Program-made: the position numbers and the translations under genes
Assembly: GCA_902470765.1 (NCBI GenBank)
Contig: CABRHW010000029.1
Coordinates: forward strand, 1-20,468
DNA: 20,468 nucleotides
Reading direction: 5' to 3'
Source: an uncultured Collinsella sp.
GTDB taxonomy: Bacteria > Actinomycetota > Coriobacteriia > Coriobacteriales > Coriobacteriaceae
Notes under the pieces: model-generated
What the model was told of the DNA's origin: nothing
Seen by the model: only the letters and a program-made list of their open reading frames with translations
Database searches by the model: none
In this document: one piece after another, positions 1 to 6,277 of the stretch
Layout: the number at the start of each line of letters is the position of its first letter
How positions within the stretch are numbered: the stretch's first letter is position 1

Positions 1-3
1 CAT
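1..3 (-). CDS. Possible start codon of a divergent gene running off the left edge
   Basis: Read on the reverse strand, the first 13 bases give GGAGG, a 5-nt spacer TTCGC and then ATG at position 3. This is a well-spaced SD and start codon for a gene diverging from the PTS operon. A small hairpin (GGACCG/CGGTCC arms, 19-35) lies just upstream in its leader. Only the start codon is inside the window, so the product is unknown. A regulator or enzyme of the same sugar system would be a common arrangement, but that is inference. Confidence 0.4.
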
Positions 4-132
4 GCGAACCTCCAGTCCGGACCGCTTCACGGTCCAACTTTCTGTCCGCACCCCCAAACAAGAACTATTTCACCGCAACTTTTTTGAGTAGTTTTGTTGA
101 GCATAAGTCGTGCAAATAGTCAAGCCATGTCT

Positions 133-306
133 GTTTAAACAAAATAGTGACAGTACGAGCACATTCGCACTTGCTTAATATCGATATTAATGAACAGCTT
201 GCTTGTATCTATAAAATACATAGCTTGATGAGCGACGCCTTGTCGTGTAATGAGTCAAAAAGCAGTAACGTAATCAACTTGTAACAAACCTAGACGTTTA
301 AACAAA
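133..306. repeat. Pair of GTTTAAACAAA elements
   Basis: GTTTAAACAAA occurs identically at 133-143 and 296-306, 163 bp apart. Each copy contains the 8-bp palindrome GTTTAAAC. The repetition in a promoter region suggests two binding sites for one regulator, possibly with looping. AT-rich chance recurrence is possible. Confidence 0.4.
175..190. promoter_or_regulatory. 16-bp perfect palindrome, candidate operator
   Basis: TTAATATCGATATTAA is a perfect 16-bp dyad in the PTS leader. It looks like a dimeric repressor or activator site. The regulator is not identified in this window. Confidence 0.4.
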
Positions 307-331
307 TAATCCAACCTTTTGCGGATTTAGC

Positions 332-337
332 TATAAT
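332..337 (+). promoter_or_regulatory. Candidate -10 box of the PTS operon
   Basis: A perfect TATAAT at 332-337 sits about 70 nt before the EIIAB start. No good -35 hexamer lies 16-18 nt upstream, so activator dependence is possible. A second weaker TATACT is at 355-360. Confidence 0.4.
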
Positions 338-407
338 TCCACAATCCAAACAGGTATACTCCTTTCATGTCGTGTAGGAAATACGTAGACAAAAAGGAGG
401 TTATGTG

Positions 408-1397
408 ATGGTAAGTATTGTTCTTGCTAGCCACGGGGACTTGGCAGCTGGAATCAAGCAGACGGGCTCGATGGTCTTTGGCGATCAGCCGTCTGTTGCC
501 GTGGTCTCGCTCGAGCCGAGCATGGGCCCCGACGACTTCCGTGCCAAGGTCGAGGAAGCAATCGCTTCCTTCGAAGACCAGGAGCAGGTGCTCTTCCTCG
601 TTGATCTGTGGGGCGGCACGCCGTTCAACCAGATCAGCGGGCTCATCGAGGGCCACGATTCCTGGGCTATCGTCACCGGTGTCAACCTGCCTATGCTCAT
701 CGAGGCATATTCGCAGCGCTTTGACGCAAAGAACACTGCACATGCGATCGCAAAACATCTCGTGACTGAGGCTAAGGCTGGCGTGCGCGTCAAGCCCGAG
801 TCTCTGGAGCCCGAGGAGAAGAAGCCGGCTGCGGCCGCCGCTGCTCCTGCAGGTGCCATCCCTCCGGGAACGGTCATCGGCGATGGGCACATCAAGATCG
901 CCCACGTCCGTATCGACACCCGTCTGCTTCATGGCCAGGTGGCCACCACGTGGACCAAGCAGATCAACCCCAACCGCATCATCGTGGTTTCCGACGGCGT
1001 TGCTCACGACGAGCTCCGCAAGACCATGATCGAGCAGGCTGCCCCTCCGGGAGTCCATGCCAACGTCGTGCCCATCAAGAAGATGGCCGAGGTCGTCAAG
1101 GACACGCGCTTTGGTGACACCAAGGCCATGCTGCTCTTTGAGAACCCGCAGGATCTGCTCAAGGCCATCGAGGCCGGCGTCGACATCAAGGAAGTCAACA
1201 TCGGTTCCATGGCTCACTCCAAGGGCAAGGTCGTCGTCACCAACGCCGTCGCTATGGGCGATGACGACGTCAAGACTCTCGAGGCCCTCAAGGCCAAGGG
1301 CGTCAAGTTCGAGGTCCGCAAGGTTCCTTCGGATTCCTCCGAGGATCTCGACGCCATGTTGAAGAAAGCTAAGGCCGAACTGGCCGCTCAAGCATAG
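408..1397 (+). CDS. manX: PTS mannose/fructose/sorbose family EIIAB fusion
   Basis: This is the cytoplasmic phosphoryl-transfer subunit of a mannose-family PTS permease. It takes phosphate from HPr and passes it from EIIA to EIIB to the incoming sugar. Of 329 residues, 1-125 are EIIA with phospho-accepting His9 in LASHGD. Residues about 130-160 are an Ala/Pro hinge. Residues 161-329 are EIIB with the active His175 in RIDTRLLHGQV, the same position as in E. coli ManX. ATG 408 was chosen because AAAGGAGG (393-400) lies 7 nt upstream; GTG 405 is too close. EIIC follows after 18 nt, so this heads an operon with EIIC and EIID. Family assignment is firm. Substrate (mannose, glucose, fructose or an amino sugar) cannot be read from sequence. 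Confidence 0.95.
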   Translation: MVSIVLASHGDLAAGIKQTGSMVFGDQPSVAVVSLEPSMGPDDFRAKVEEAIASFEDQEQVLFLVDLWGGTPFNQISGLIEGHDSWAIVTGVNLPMLIEAYSQRFDAKNTAHAIAKHLVTEAKAGVRVKPESLEPEEKKPAAAAAAPAGAIPPGTVIGDGHIKIAHVRIDTRLLHGQVATTWTKQINPNRIIVVSDGVAHDELRKTMIEQAAPPGVHANVVPIKKMAEVVKDTRFGDTKAMLLFENPQDLLKAIEAGVDIKEVNIGSMAHSKGKVVVTNAVAMGDDDVKTLEALKAKGVKFEVRKVPSDSSEDLDAMLKKAKAELAAQA

Positions 1398-1415
1398 TAA
1401 AGGAGGGTCCGATAC

Positions 1416-2234
1416 ATGTCTGCAATCACTATTCTGCTTGTTGCGATTGTCGCGTTGCTTGCCGGTATGGAAGGCATTCTGGATGAGTTCCAGTTCCATC
1501 AGCCGCTCGTGGCATGCACGCTTATCGGTCTCGTAACCGGTCACCTTCAGGAGGGCATCCTCCTGGGCGGTTCGCTCCAGATGATGGCCCTTGGCTGGGC
1601 TAACGTCGGCGCCGCTGTCGCGCCTGACGCCGCTCTGGCCTCGGTCGCTTCTTCGATCATCATGGTGCTCGCCCTCAACGGTGGCGCCACCGATTCGGCC
1701 AAGGCCGTTACCACCGCTATCGCCGTCGCCGTTCCGCTGTCGGTCGCTGGTCTGTTCCTGACCATGATCTGCCGTACCATTGCTACCGCTATCGCTCACG
1801 CCATGGACGGTTGCGCCGAGAAGGGCGACTTCTCCGGCATCGAGCGCTGGCAGTATGCTGCCATCCTCATGCAGGGCCTTCGTATCGCCATCCCGGCAGT
1901 GCTTCTGTGCGTCATCCCGGCCGAGGCCGTTACCAACGCGCTTAACGCTATGCCCGACTGGCTGTCCGGCGGCATGGCTGTCGGCGGCGGCATGGTCGCT
2001 TCCGTCGGTTACGCCATGGTCATCAACATGATGGCCACCAAGGAGACCTGGCCGTTCTTCGTCCTCGGCTTTGTCCTTGCTGCCATCCCTCAGCTCACGC
2101 TGATCGCCCTTGGTCTCATCGGCATCTCCCTTGCCCTCATCTACCTTGGCCTTAAGGATCTGGCCAAGCAGGGTGGCGGCATGGGCGGTGGCTCCGGCGA
2201 CCCGCTCGGCGACATTCTGAACGATTACGAGTAG
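1416..2234 (+). CDS. manY: PTS mannose-family EIIC membrane subunit
   Basis: The 272-residue polytopic protein forms, with EIID, the sugar-conducting membrane unit. It opens with a hydrophobic helix (MSAITILLVAIVALLAG). It carries the family signature around residues 50-75: GGSLQMMALGW, then NVGAAVAPDAALAS. Several further hydrophobic segments run to about residue 245, and a short Gly-rich tail (GGGMGGGSG) ends it. AGGAGG at 1401-1406 is a good SD. The stop codon overlaps the start of the SD for EIID, so translation is probably coupled. Length is normal for the family. Confidence 0.95.
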   Translation: MSAITILLVAIVALLAGMEGILDEFQFHQPLVACTLIGLVTGHLQEGILLGGSLQMMALGWANVGAAVAPDAALASVASSIIMVLALNGGATDSAKAVTTAIAVAVPLSVAGLFLTMICRTIATAIAHAMDGCAEKGDFSGIERWQYAAILMQGLRIAIPAVLLCVIPAEAVTNALNAMPDWLSGGMAVGGGMVASVGYAMVINMMATKETWPFFVLGFVLAAIPQLTLIALGLIGISLALIYLGLKDLAKQGGGMGGGSGDPLGDILNDYE

Positions 2235-2250
2235 GAGGGGAGTGATACAT

Positions 2251-3171
2251 ATGGCAGAGAACAAGATTCAGCTCACCAAGGCTGACCGCAAGAAGGTTTG
2301 CTTCCGTCATCAGTTCCTTCAGGGCTCGTGGAACTACGAGCGTATGCAGAACGGCGGCTGGTGCTTCGCAATGATCCCTGCGATCAAGAAGCTCTACACC
2401 AGCAAGGATGACCAGATTGCCGCTCTTAAGCGCCACCTGGAGTTCTATAACACCCACCCCTATGTTTCCGCCCCCGTCATTGGCGTTACCCTCGCCCTCG
2501 AGGAGGAGCGCGCCAACGGTGCCCCGATTGACGACGTCGCCATTCAGGGCGTCAAGGTCGGTATGATGGGCCCGCTCGCCGGCGTCGGCGACCCCGCCTT
2601 CTGGTTCACCCTTCGCCCGATTCTGGGCGCTCTGGGCGCTTCCCTGGCCCTGTCCGGCAGCATCGCCGGTCCGCTGCTGTTCTTCTTCGCGTGGAACATC
2701 ATTCGTTACGCCTTCCTGTGGTACACGCAGGAGTTTGGCTACAAGGTCGGCTCCTCCATCGCCAAGGACCTCTCCGGCGGTCTGATGGGCAAGGTCACCG
2801 AGGGCGCTTCCATCCTGGGTATGTTCATCATCGGCGCCCTGGTCGAGCGCTGGGTGTCCATCTCCTTCACCCCGGTCGTCTCCAAGGTCACGCAGTCTGC
2901 TGGCGCCTTTATCGACTGGGCTAACCTGCCCTCCGGTTCCGAGGGTGTCAAGGAAGCACTGACGATGTATAACTCCATCGGTGCTAACGCCCTTGATCAG
3001 GTGAAGGTCACCACGCTTCAGGCTAACCTCGATCAGCTTATCCCCGGCCTTGCCGCCGTGTGCCTGACCCTGCTGGTCTGCAAGCTCCTCAAGAAGAAGG
3101 TCAGCCCGATCGTCATCATCCTGGCTCTCTTCGCTATCGGCATCATCGGTCGCGTCTGCGGCTTCATGTAA
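2251..3171 (+). CDS. manZ: PTS mannose-family EIID membrane subunit
   Basis: The 306-residue EIID partner of EIIC. The N-terminal part is cytoplasmic and shows the family pattern FRHQFLQGSWNYERMQ, then GWCFAMIPAIKKLY. The central VGMMGPLAGVGDP motif is highly typical of EIID. A hydrophobic hairpin and a C-terminal helix (IVIILALFAIGIIG) end the protein. The in-frame GTG at 2242 is almost on top of the SD (AGGAGGGG, 2233-2240), so ATG 2251 with about 10 nt spacing is the better start. With EIIAB and EIIC it completes a permease. Confidence 0.95.
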   Translation: MAENKIQLTKADRKKVCFRHQFLQGSWNYERMQNGGWCFAMIPAIKKLYTSKDDQIAALKRHLEFYNTHPYVSAPVIGVTLALEEERANGAPIDDVAIQGVKVGMMGPLAGVGDPAFWFTLRPILGALGASLALSGSIAGPLLFFFAWNIIRYAFLWYTQEFGYKVGSSIAKDLSGGLMGKVTEGASILGMFIIGALVERWVSISFTPVVSKVTQSAGAFIDWANLPSGSEGVKEALTMYNSIGANALDQVKVTTLQANLDQLIPGLAAVCLTLLVCKLLKKKVSPIVIILALFAIGIIGRVCGFM

Positions 3172-3221
3172 GCACGTTTCGGCTTAAGACCGAGAATTGC
3201 TAGGCAAGGGCTTTTGAGCCA

Positions 3222-3251
3222 TTGAAACGGACCGCACCCGGTGGGTACACT
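3222..3251 (+). promoter_or_regulatory. Candidate promoter of DUF956, inside the operon terminator
   Basis: TTGAAA (3222-3227), an 18-nt spacer, then TACACT (3246-3251). The spacer contains the left arm of the terminator hairpin and the -10 lies in its loop. A transcript starting near 3258 would therefore lack the left arm and escape termination. Confidence 0.5.
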
Positions 3252-3275
3252 GGATGCGGTCCGATTGTTTTATTT
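3228..3275 (+). terminator. Terminator or attenuator after EIID
   Basis: The 9-bp perfect stem CGGACCGCA (3228-3236) / TGCGGTCCG (3255-3263) encloses an 18-nt loop and is followed by ATTGTTTTATTT. It probably ends most EIIABCD transcripts while allowing some read-through into DUF956, whose SD (GGAGG, 3276-3280) follows directly. Confidence 0.7.
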
Positions 3276-3291
3276 GGAGGGCGAGGCGCGC

Positions 3292-3690
3292 ATGGCGCAA
3301 TCTCAGAACAGCACGGTCGATCTGGCAACGCCGGCAACCTGCCTGATGGGGCTTACCAGCCACGGTAACGTAATGGTGGGCAATAAGGCGTTTGAGTACT
3401 ATAACGAGCGCAATCCCGAGGATTATATTCAAATCCCGTGGGACGAGGTCGACTATATTGCCGCCGAGGTTTTGCGCGGCACCAAGAAGATCACGCGTTT
3501 TGCCGTCTTTACCAAGGATAACGGTCACTTTACGTTTTCGACGCGTGACGACAAAGAGACGCTTCGTGCGGTCCGCAAGTACGTTGACGAGGATAAGCTC
3601 GTGCGTTCGCCCGACTTTATCGATGTGACGGCCAAGGGCGCCAAGAGCATCCCCTCCGTTATCAAAAACCTCTTCCATAAGGGCAACTAG
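3292..3690 (+). CDS. DUF956 family protein, mannose PTS accessory (ManO-like)
   Basis: A 132-residue soluble protein of the DUF956 family, which is commonly encoded next to mannose-type PTS genes and is thought to modulate them; its molecular role is unsettled. Family-like features are the N-terminal ATCLMGLTSHGNVMVGNKAF, an IPWDEVDYIAAEV segment, and FAVFTKDNGHFTFSTRD. The alternation of strands suggests a PH-like fold. ATG 3292 has GGAGG 11 nt upstream; the frame remains open upstream to GTG 3241, but that start falls inside the terminator hairpin and has no SD. Position directly after EIID supports the assignment. Confidence 0.88.
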   Translation: MAQSQNSTVDLATPATCLMGLTSHGNVMVGNKAFEYYNERNPEDYIQIPWDEVDYIAAEVLRGTKKITRFAVFTKDNGHFTFSTRDDKETLRAVRKYVDEDKLVRSPDFIDVTAKGAKSIPSVIKNLFHKGN

Positions 3691-3698
3691 TCGTTGGG

Positions 3699-3754
3699 TA
3701 GTCGTCTGCGACGCTCTTAAACGACCAGTCATTAAAGAACGTCGCAGACGACTA
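3699..3754. repeat. Long inverted repeat between DUF956 and tRNA-Arg
   Basis: TAGTCGTCTGCGACG (3699-3713) and CGTCGCAGACGACTA (3740-3754) form a perfect 15-bp stem. It extends inward by four more pairs after one mismatch (CTCTT/AAGAA). No U-run follows, so it is not a classic terminator. It may end the DUF956 transcript, act as a processing site, or be a small mobile repeat. Confidence 0.65.
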
Positions 3755-3796
3755 TCTCGAAGAGCGGCTATGCGCTGCATGGTAGTGGCACAAATC

Positions 3797-3805
3797 TGCT
3801 ACACT
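3797..3805 (+). promoter_or_regulatory. Extended -10 promoter of tRNA-Arg
   Basis: TGCTACACT is an extended -10 (TGN plus TACACT) ending 10 nt before the mature tRNA 5' end, which suits initiation near 3812. No clear -35 is seen, as expected for an extended -10 promoter. Confidence 0.55.
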
Positions 3806-3815
3806 AATACAACAT

Positions 3816-3891
3816 GCCTCCGTAGCTCAGGGGATAGAGCACCGCTCTCCTAAAGCGGGTGTCGACGGTTCGAATCCGCCCGGGGGCACCA
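3816..3891 (+). tRNA. tRNA-Arg (anticodon CCU)
   Basis: A complete 76-nt cloverleaf. The acceptor stem is GCCTCCG (3816-3822) paired with CGGGGGC (3881-3887), with one G-U pair. The D arm lies around AGCTCAGGGGATAGAGC. The anticodon stem CCGCT/AGCGG encloses CTCCTAA, giving anticodon CCU for the AGG codon. The T loop is TTCGAAT. Discriminator A3888 is followed by an encoded CCA. It is probably a single-gene transcript from the extended -10 at 3797 ending at the hairpin at 3902. Confidence 0.95.
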
Positions 3892-3901
3892 GAAGATTAT
3901 G

Positions 3902-3934
3902 ACGGCGTCGCGAGAGCGGCGCCGTTTCTGGTTT
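3902..3934 (+). terminator. Intrinsic terminator after tRNA-Arg
   Basis: ACGGCGTCGC (3902-3911), loop GAGA, GCGGCGCCGT (3916-3925): a 10-bp stem with one G-U pair, followed by TTCTGGTTT. It lies 10 nt after the tRNA CCA. Confidence 0.8.
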
Positions 3935-3946
3935 GTGGGAGCTGAC

Positions 3947-3972
3947 GGCGGATTCGGACCGCCGACACCTGC
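3947..3972 (-). pseudogene. Inverted, diverged tRNA 3'-half fragment
   Basis: The reverse strand of 3947-3972 matches tRNA-Arg positions 3855-3880 (anticodon-stem 3' side, variable loop, T arm) at 23 of 26 bases. On the reverse strand it continues as 7 nt like an acceptor strand (GTCAGCT), then C and CCA. The variable loop and T loop TCCGAAT are tRNA-like. No 5' half is present, so it is a remnant. T arms are partly self-complementary, but the match extends beyond the T arm. Confidence 0.5.
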
Positions 3973-4002
3973 GTCACCAATTTTCCCGCGGGGGGGGGAG
4001 TT

Positions 4003-4027
4003 TTCGAATCCGCCCGGGGGCACCAGA
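4003..4027 (+). repeat. 25-nt direct repeat of the tRNA-Arg 3' end (att-like)
   Basis: Positions 4003-4027 are identical to 3869-3893, covering the T loop, acceptor 3' strand, CCA and two more bases. Like the intact gene, this copy is followed within 10 nt by a hairpin and TTCTGGTTT. It could be an attachment-site scar of an integrative element or the stump of a tandemly duplicated tRNA. Confidence 0.75.
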
Positions 4028-4035
4028 GATTTGCC

Positions 4036-4073
4036 GAGCCCGGTACCACCACGGTGCCGGGCTCTTCTGGTTT
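4036..4073 (+). terminator. Intrinsic terminator after the tRNA repeat
   Basis: GAGCCCGGTACC (4036-4047) pairs with GGTGCCGGGCTC (4053-4064) through 12 positions with one G-U pair, then TTCTGGTTT. The stem sequence differs from the terminator at 3902 but the tail is the same. Confidence 0.8.
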
Positions 4074-4102
4074 AAAGGTATGCCGTGGTTTTCGCTACTT
4101 CA

Positions 4103-4143
4103 GATGAAGAAAGCGCCCGTTTGCAGGGGGAGCAAACGGGCGC
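4103..4143 (-). terminator. Terminator of the kinase/cell-wall operon
   Basis: A perfect 12-bp stem, GCGCCCGTTTGC (4113-4124) and GCAAACGGGCGC (4132-4143), with a 7-nt loop. On the reverse strand it is followed by TTTCTTC. It lies about 50 nt after the stop of the PASTA kinase gene and ends the six-gene reverse-strand operon. Confidence 0.85.
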
Positions 4144-4195
4144 AATTGAGCGAATGTATTTGCGTCAGCAGCCGCTGTGGGCAACGTCTTGATGA

Positions 4196-6145
4196 CTAGT
4201 TGGTCGTACCGGAATCGTCGCCTGAATCAGTACCAGAGCCAGAAATCGAAACCGTCAACGTGATCGTGTTGTCGGTGGACTGCTTACCGGTGGGGGAGAC
4301 GCCCGTAACGGTGGCGTTTTCGTTGCCGCTCACGGGGTTGCCGTTCTGGTCGCAGAACGCGATGTTGTAGAACCCGGCGTTGTTGAGCGCGGTGACGGCG
4401 GCGGAGATGCTCTTGCCGTACAGGTTACCCGGAACGCTGGCCTTGCCGGACTTCTTGGCAATGACGACGGTAATCGTGGCGCCGGGCTTCTGCTTACCGC
4501 TGGGGTTCCAGCTGATCACGGTGCCCTCGGTAACCGAGTCGTTCTCCTGGTAGCTCACGTCGACGCCAAAGCCTGCCATATCGAGGGCGTTGCGCGCCTG
4601 GGCCTCGGTCATGTCGGTCAGGTCGGGGACGGACGTGGTATCCGGGCCGCTCGAGACCTTGTACGAGATGGTCGTGCCCTTCGCGACTTCCTTACCGGCT
4701 TCGGTGCCCTGCTCAAAGACCTGGCCCTCATCGGCCTCGTTGGCCTCCTCGGAGGCGTTGCCCTTCAGGCCAACGCTTGCCAGCGCGGCTTCTGCCTGGT
4801 CCTTGGTCAGGCCGACAAGCCGGGGAACCTCAACCTTCTCGGAGGGCTTGGGGCCCTTGGAGATTACCAGGTTCACCTTGGTGCCCTTGGCCTTCTTGGT
4901 TTTGCCGTTGGGCGTCTGCTCGGCGACCTTGCCCTCGTCGATATCGTCGTTGTAGCTTTGGTCGATGGTGCCGACCTCGAGGCCGGCTTCCTTGATCTGC
5001 TCGACGGCAGTCTGCTGGTCCTTGCCCAGCACATCGGGCACGGTGACCTGCTCGCCGCCAAAGAGTCCTGTGGCAAAGGCCACCACGATACCGATGACGG
5101 CAACGGCTGCCACCACGGCGGCGATGATCTTGTTCTTGTTGGATTTGGGCTTTTCGACCTCGTAGGAGCCGGTGGAGCCCGAAACCGAGCTACGGGCGGT
5201 ATTCTGGCCGCTCACGCCCGAAACGGGACGTACCATGGCGCGCGTCTGATCGGAAAGCTCGCGAGTCTTGGTGGCGCCCAGCTCACCGGGTGCACCGATG
5301 ATGCGCGTGGGCTCCGAGATGTTGACGGCACGGCCCGACAGGTAGCTGTTGAGCACCTGACGCAGCTCGTCGGCGGTCTGGAAGCGGTTTGCCGGGTCCT
5401 TCTCCATGCACTTGAGGATGATACGCTCAAGGTCGGCGTCGACACCGGAGTTGATCTGGCTCGGCGGAATAGGCAGCTCGTTGACCTGCTTGAGTGCGAC
5501 CGAGATGGCGTCATCACCGTCAAAGGGCACGCGGCCGGTGGCGCACTCGTACATCACGACGCCCAGCGAGTAGATATCCGAGGTGGGGCCGAGGTCCTGA
5601 CCACGGGTCTGCTCGGGACTGACGTAGTGGGCGGTTCCCAGCACGTTGTTGTCTTGCGTGAGGTGGCTGTTCTTGGCGCGCGCGATGCCAAAGTCCATCA
5701 CCTTGATGTTGCCGTCGGGCAGCACCATGATGTTCTGCGGCTTAATGTCGCGGTGGATGATCTCATGCTTGTGAGCGACCGAAAGCGCGGAGCTGATCTG
5801 CGAGCCGATCTGGGCGACCTTCTTGGGGTCGAGGGCGCCGTGGCTCTTGATGCCGCTCTTAAGGTCGGTACCGCGCAGGTACTCCATGACGATGTAATAG
5901 GTGTCGCCGTCCTTGCCCCAATCGTAGACGCCCACGATATAGGGGGAGGAGAGACCGGCTGCTGCCTGGGCCTCCTGCTTAAAGCGTGCGGCGAAGGTTG
6001 CGTCGCCAGCATACTGCGGCAGCATGATCTTGACGGCAACCGTGCGGTCGAGGACCTGGTCCTGTGCACGGTAGACGGTCGCCATGCCGCCTGTCCCCAC
6101 CTTATCCTTGAGGAGGTATCTTCCCCCGAGGACCCTCTGTTCCAT
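4196..6145 (-). CDS. pknB: PknB-type Ser/Thr kinase with four PASTA domains
   Basis: A 649-residue membrane receptor kinase. The cytoplasmic kinase domain is about 8-270: Gly loop GTGGMA, ATP lysine K39 in VAVKI, HRD 131-133 in IIHRDIKPQN, DFG 151-153, and SPE 176-178. A charged juxtamembrane stretch leads to one TM helix (about 340-360). Four extracellular PASTA repeats follow (about 366-431, 437-500, 504-565, 569-635), then a short Ser/Gly/Asp tail. PASTA domains bind peptidoglycan fragments or lipid II, so it probably links wall status to phosphorylation of division and wall proteins. The fifth codon-upstream ATG (6160) is less likely than ATG 6145, which has AGGAG 5 nt upstream. It is last in the operon, 132 bp after the SEDS-PBP gene and followed by a strong terminator. 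Confidence 0.95.
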   Translation of the reverse strand: MEQRVLGGRYLLKDKVGTGGMATVYRAQDQVLDRTVAVKIMLPQYAGDATFAARFKQEAQAAAGLSSPYIVGVYDWGKDGDTYYIVMEYLRGTDLKSGIKSHGALDPKKVAQIGSQISSALSVAHKHEIIHRDIKPQNIMVLPDGNIKVMDFGIARAKNSHLTQDNNVLGTAHYVSPEQTRGQDLGPTSDIYSLGVVMYECATGRVPFDGDDAISVALKQVNELPIPPSQINSGVDADLERIILKCMEKDPANRFQTADELRQVLNSYLSGRAVNISEPTRIIGAPGELGATKTRELSDQTRAMVRPVSGVSGQNTARSSVSGSTGSYEVEKPKSNKNKIIAAVVAAVAVIGIVVAFATGLFGGEQVTVPDVLGKDQQTAVEQIKEAGLEVGTIDQSYNDDIDEGKVAEQTPNGKTKKAKGTKVNLVISKGPKPSEKVEVPRLVGLTKDQAEAALASVGLKGNASEEANEADEGQVFEQGTEAGKEVAKGTTISYKVSSGPDTTSVPDLTDMTEAQARNALDMAGFGVDVSYQENDSVTEGTVISWNPSGKQKPGATITVVIAKKSGKASVPGNLYGKSISAAVTALNNAGFYNIAFCDQNGNPVSGNENATVTGVSPTGKQSTDNTITLTVSISGSGTDSGDDSGTTN

Positions 6146-6277
6146 TCCTGCTCCTAACATAACTATTCGCTCAACGATGTGTGTAGTACCTACGATGTGG
6201 CCGCTGGGGCCGTGTGGCGCGTTGCCGCTAACTCTTCGGCCGCGGCGCGCCTCGGGTGTCCGATTCGATCATGGGCA

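Larger units (their letters stand above)
4..407. other. AT-rich intergenic control region upstream of the PTS operon
   Basis: About 400 bp without a credible gene, visibly AT-rich compared with the GC-rich coding DNA around it. It holds an 11-bp repeated element (133-143 and 296-306), a perfect 16-bp palindrome (175-190), a smaller inverted repeat TGTAT/ATACA (204-208 and 216-220) and a TATAAT box (332-337). Its size and symmetry suggest a regulated, possibly divergent, promoter region. Confidence 0.6.

Noticed and set aside
150..185. Sigma-54 promoter for the mannose PTS operon
   Set aside because: Mannose-type PTS operons in Firmicutes often use one, but no GG-N10-GC arrangement with the proper TGGCAC-N5-TTGC spacing is present here.
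327..2264. A 645-codon open frame on the reverse strand across the PTS genes
   Set aside because: It lies antisense to three clearly recognised PTS genes, has no recognisable domain and is Asp/Gly/His-rich as expected from GC-rich codon shadows. The same applies to long frames antisense to the kinase (4958-6157) and SEDS-PBP (6689-7690, 7772-8878) genes.
4003..4027. A second functional tRNA-Arg
   Set aside because: Only the T-loop to CCA part is present; the bases upstream (G-run, TTTTCCC) cannot form the other arms.
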